Part shown: piece after piece, positions 5,565 to 7,063 of the stretch | Layout: the number at the start of each line of letters is the position of its first letter | How positions within the stretch are numbered: position 1 is the stretch's first letter | The notes under the pieces: generated by a model | Told to the model about the DNA's origin: nothing | Database searches by the model: none | Seen by the model: the letters and a program-made list of their open reading frames with translations, nothing else | Program-made: the position numbers and the translations under genes | From: Mageeibacillus sp. UBA1193 | Lineage (GTDB): Bacteria; Bacillota; Clostridia; Saccharofermentanales; Saccharofermentanaceae | Assembly: GCA_002310155.1 (NCBI GenBank) | Contig: DBYF01000085.1 | Coordinates: forward strand, 5,763 to 12,825 | Length of the DNA stretch: 7,063 nucleotides | Direction of reading: 5' to 3'

Positions 5565-6872
5565 TTACATCAGGGTGACCATGTTTCTTCCGTTATGCTT
5601 CGACGCGTACATGGCTTTATCCATCCTGTCAAAGACATCCTTGAAGGAGTCTGCTGCCTTCAGTTCAGTAACACCGACTGAACATGTGATGTGACAGATC
5701 TCCGGGAAGAGATACTCTTCTACCTTCTGTCTGAGTTTCTCAGCCATCTTGCAGGCCTCGTCTGCATTCTTCTCACGGCAGATGATCACGAATTCTTCAC
5801 CACCCCAGCGACCGGCAAGTGCTTTTTCCTCAGCAGCCATATCCATCAGGATCTTGGCAAAGTTCTTCAGTGTCAGGTCTCCAGTCGCGTGACCGTAGTT
5901 GTCGTTTACAGCCTTGAACTTATCGAGGTCGAGCATCATTACGGAAACCGGAGTCTCACTCTTCTGGCGGAGCGCGATCGCGTTGTTCAGCTGTGTCTCC
6001 ACCTCACCGTGATTGAATACGCCGGTCAGCGGATCCTTGATCGCTTTCTCCTCATAGGTCTGAAGCGTCGACAGAAGTTCCATGGAGTTATCGTGGATAT
6101 CCTGGACCATGAATACGAATCTGTAGTCATCTTCGTTGTATGTCTGCGCGCGGCTGAAGATCAGCTTGACCCAGATATAGTTTCCTTCCAGGTTACGCAT
6201 CATACAGTCATAGGAAGAAGTACGTCCCGGCGTAAAGTTCTTCTTGAGGTATTCCGGATCTGTGCGGCGCAGGAACTGCTCCTGATCCTCCGGCCAGATC
6301 ATGTTGACGATCATCATTCTCCAGTCGGAATACTTCAGATTGTAATTTACAACGTCATCCGAGATCTCCGTTACATTGATACTGCTTGTCGTGTCTGCAA
6401 CCAGATCGATATACATCGAGAACAGGTACGAACTCTGGATCGTATTGATCTTCTTCGTGGTCAGGGACTCCTGCAGGGACTCGTTGTCAATGAACTCATC
6501 CAGTACGAAGATGTATTTCTTCTCCTTCTCAAACGGATAGATCGTCAGCTGCACCAGATGCGGTTCCTTCTCGTCCTCAAGATAAAGCTTCAGACGACGG
6601 CTGTACTTATTCTTAAAAACACCGGTATTATCCGCGAAGATCTGGTAATCTCCGGAGACTTTCTCATTCGAGTCGTTGAAGTGGAACCACAGATTCAAAA
6701 TAAGATCGTGATAACTTCCGGTCTCCTCCAAATAATTCTCGAAGATCCCCCGCCGGACCACCGCCTTGTACGTATCAATAGAGGAATCAACTACGATCAG
6801 TGCATCCACATGATCCACAAACAATCCGCAAACGTCATCGATACTAAAATCAGTCAATTTCTTGTCTTTCAT
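5565..6872 (-). CDS. Soluble diguanylate cyclase with tandem PAS-like regions (435 aa)
   Basis: The C-terminal half is a GGDEF domain that makes cyclic di-GMP from two GTP. It opens with DPLTG (280-284), carries the metal-binding pair in LDLDKFK (D315, D317), FKAVNDNYGHATGD and the active-site GGEEF (357-361), and ends with MYASKHNGRN. The usual inhibitory RxxD motif before the active site is replaced by A-E-E-K (347-350). Residues about 145-262 look like a PAS_3-type sensor: WPEDQEQF (193-200), YDCMMRNLEGNYIWVKL (221-237) and VQDIHD (256-261). A less clear PAS-like region lies at about 15-130. A short helical linker (262-279) joins sensor and catalytic parts. There is no membrane helix, so the signal sensed should be cytoplasmic. 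The frame extends upstream to an ATG at 6947, but CGAGGA at 6881-6886 is 8 bases from ATG 6872 and only 2 from ATG 6878, so 6872 was chosen. It has its own terminator. Confidence 0.92.
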   Translation of the reverse strand: MKDKKLTDFSIDDVCGLFVDHVDALIVVDSSIDTYKAVVRRGIFENYLEETGSYHDLILNLWFHFNDSNEKVSGDYQIFADNTGVFKNKYSRRLKLYLEDEKEPHLVQLTIYPFEKEKKYIFVLDEFIDNESLQESLTTKKINTIQSSYLFSMYIDLVADTTSSINVTEISDDVVNYNLKYSDWRMMIVNMIWPEDQEQFLRRTDPEYLKKNFTPGRTSSYDCMMRNLEGNYIWVKLIFSRAQTYNEDDYRFVFMVQDIHDNSMELLSTLQTYEEKAIKDPLTGVFNHGEVETQLNNAIALRQKSETPVSVMMLDLDKFKAVNDNYGHATGDLTLKNFAKILMDMAAEEKALAGRWGGEEFVIICREKNADEACKMAEKLRQKVEEYLFPEICHITCSVGVTELKAADSFKDVFDRMDKAMYASKHNGRNMVTLM

Positions 6873-6880
6873 AAACATCG

Positions 6881-6886
6881 TCCTCG
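6881..6886 (-). promoter_or_regulatory. Ribosome binding site CGAGGA that fixes the cyclase start
   Basis: The minus strand reads CGAGGA, 8 bases before the ATG at 6872. The next in-frame ATG upstream (6878) is only 2 bases away, too close for initiation. The longer reading from 6947 would place this purine-rich site inside the coding region. Confidence 0.72.
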
Positions 6887-6921
6887 TACACAGATATAAG
6901 TCAAAACCAGTTCTTCCTACA

Positions 6922-6938
6922 AAACTAAAAAATAGTTT
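6922..6938. repeat. AT-rich inverted repeat AAACTA-N5-TAGTTT in the cyclase leader
   Basis: The 6-base arms (6922-6927 and 6933-6938) are perfect reverse complements around five A. It lies downstream of the candidate -10 at 6952-6957. Being AT-only apart from one G-C pair per arm, it may be chance in AT-rich DNA. Confidence 0.4.
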
Positions 6939-6951
6939 ATGCAACATCTAT

Positions 6952-6957
6952 ATTGTA
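6952..6957 (-). promoter_or_regulatory. Candidate -10 box of the cyclase gene
   Basis: The minus strand reads TACAAT, the same five-of-six match seen before the HerA-type gene, placed about 80 bases before the cyclase ATG. No clear -35 hexamer accompanies it, and the surrounding AT-rich DNA makes chance matches likely. Confidence 0.38.
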
Positions 6958-7063
6958 GAACGATGTACTTGAAAAATCATTAACTAATTGAAAACATAAC
7001 GTTTATGATGTTTAAATATCTTTCGGAAAGCACTTTCCCGTGAGTCCCTGATTTTGCTTCTTG
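6958..7063. other. AT-rich region at right edge, no gene recognised
   Basis: No convincing coding region, RNA gene or strong terminator is visible. Short frames open to the right edge exist on the minus strand (stops near 6978-7015) and could be the last codons of an upstream gene, but nothing in them is recognisable. A palindrome GGAAAG-CA-CTTTCC lies at 7025-7038. Confidence 0.5.

Noticed and set aside
5691..6899. A 402-codon plus-strand open frame opposite the cyclase
   Set aside because: It is the antisense of a clear GGDEF protein; the long open frame follows from sparse antisense stops in this codon usage.
7025..7038. GGAAAG-CA-CTTTCC as a terminator of an upstream gene
   Set aside because: The stem is only 6 bp with a 2-base centre, too small a loop for a stable hairpin, and no T-run follows in the minus direction.

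Overview
The window looks like chromosomal DNA of an anaerobic Gram-positive bacterium of the class Clostridia; Lachnospiraceae or a relative is my best guess. The reasons are strong AGGAGG-type ribosome binding sites, intrinsic terminators behind three of the genes, a short-signal-peptide lipoprotein with a Lys/Thr/Glu-rich linker, a cytoplasmic PAS-GGDEF protein and a twin ABC exporter. This is inference from style, not a taxonomic match. I see no rRNA, tRNA, transposase, phage gene or CRISPR array.

All five genes lie on the minus strand, so the window is best read from right to left. First comes an AT-rich upstream region (about 6880-7063), then a soluble diguanylate cyclase with two PAS-like sensor regions (5565-6872) closed by a perfect 14-bp terminator stem. 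Next is a secreted lipoprotein of unknown function (4274-5389) with an extended -10 promoter and its own U-tract terminator. It is followed by a HerA/DUF87-type hexameric ATPase (2423-4039) with its own promoter and a terminator-like hairpin. Last is a two-gene ABC exporter operon: a complete half-transporter (424-2256) overlaps by 8 bases a second half-transporter that runs off the left edge (1-431).

The layout suggests four separate transcription units rather than one pathway. The two exporter halves almost certainly act together as a heterodimer. The cyclase, lipoprotein and HerA ATPase have no visible functional link apart from being neighbours. I moved two starts downstream of the longest possible ORF, because the Shine-Dalgarno sequence fits only the inner ATG (lipoprotein 5389, cyclase 6872).

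I did not find a clear new multi-gene system. The points most worth a second look are the lone HerA ATPase without a NurA nuclease or known defence partner in view, the lipoprotein promoter overlapped by a perfect inverted repeat, the lipoprotein's eight extra cysteines and repeat-built linker, and a cyclase whose usual product-inhibition site is absent.
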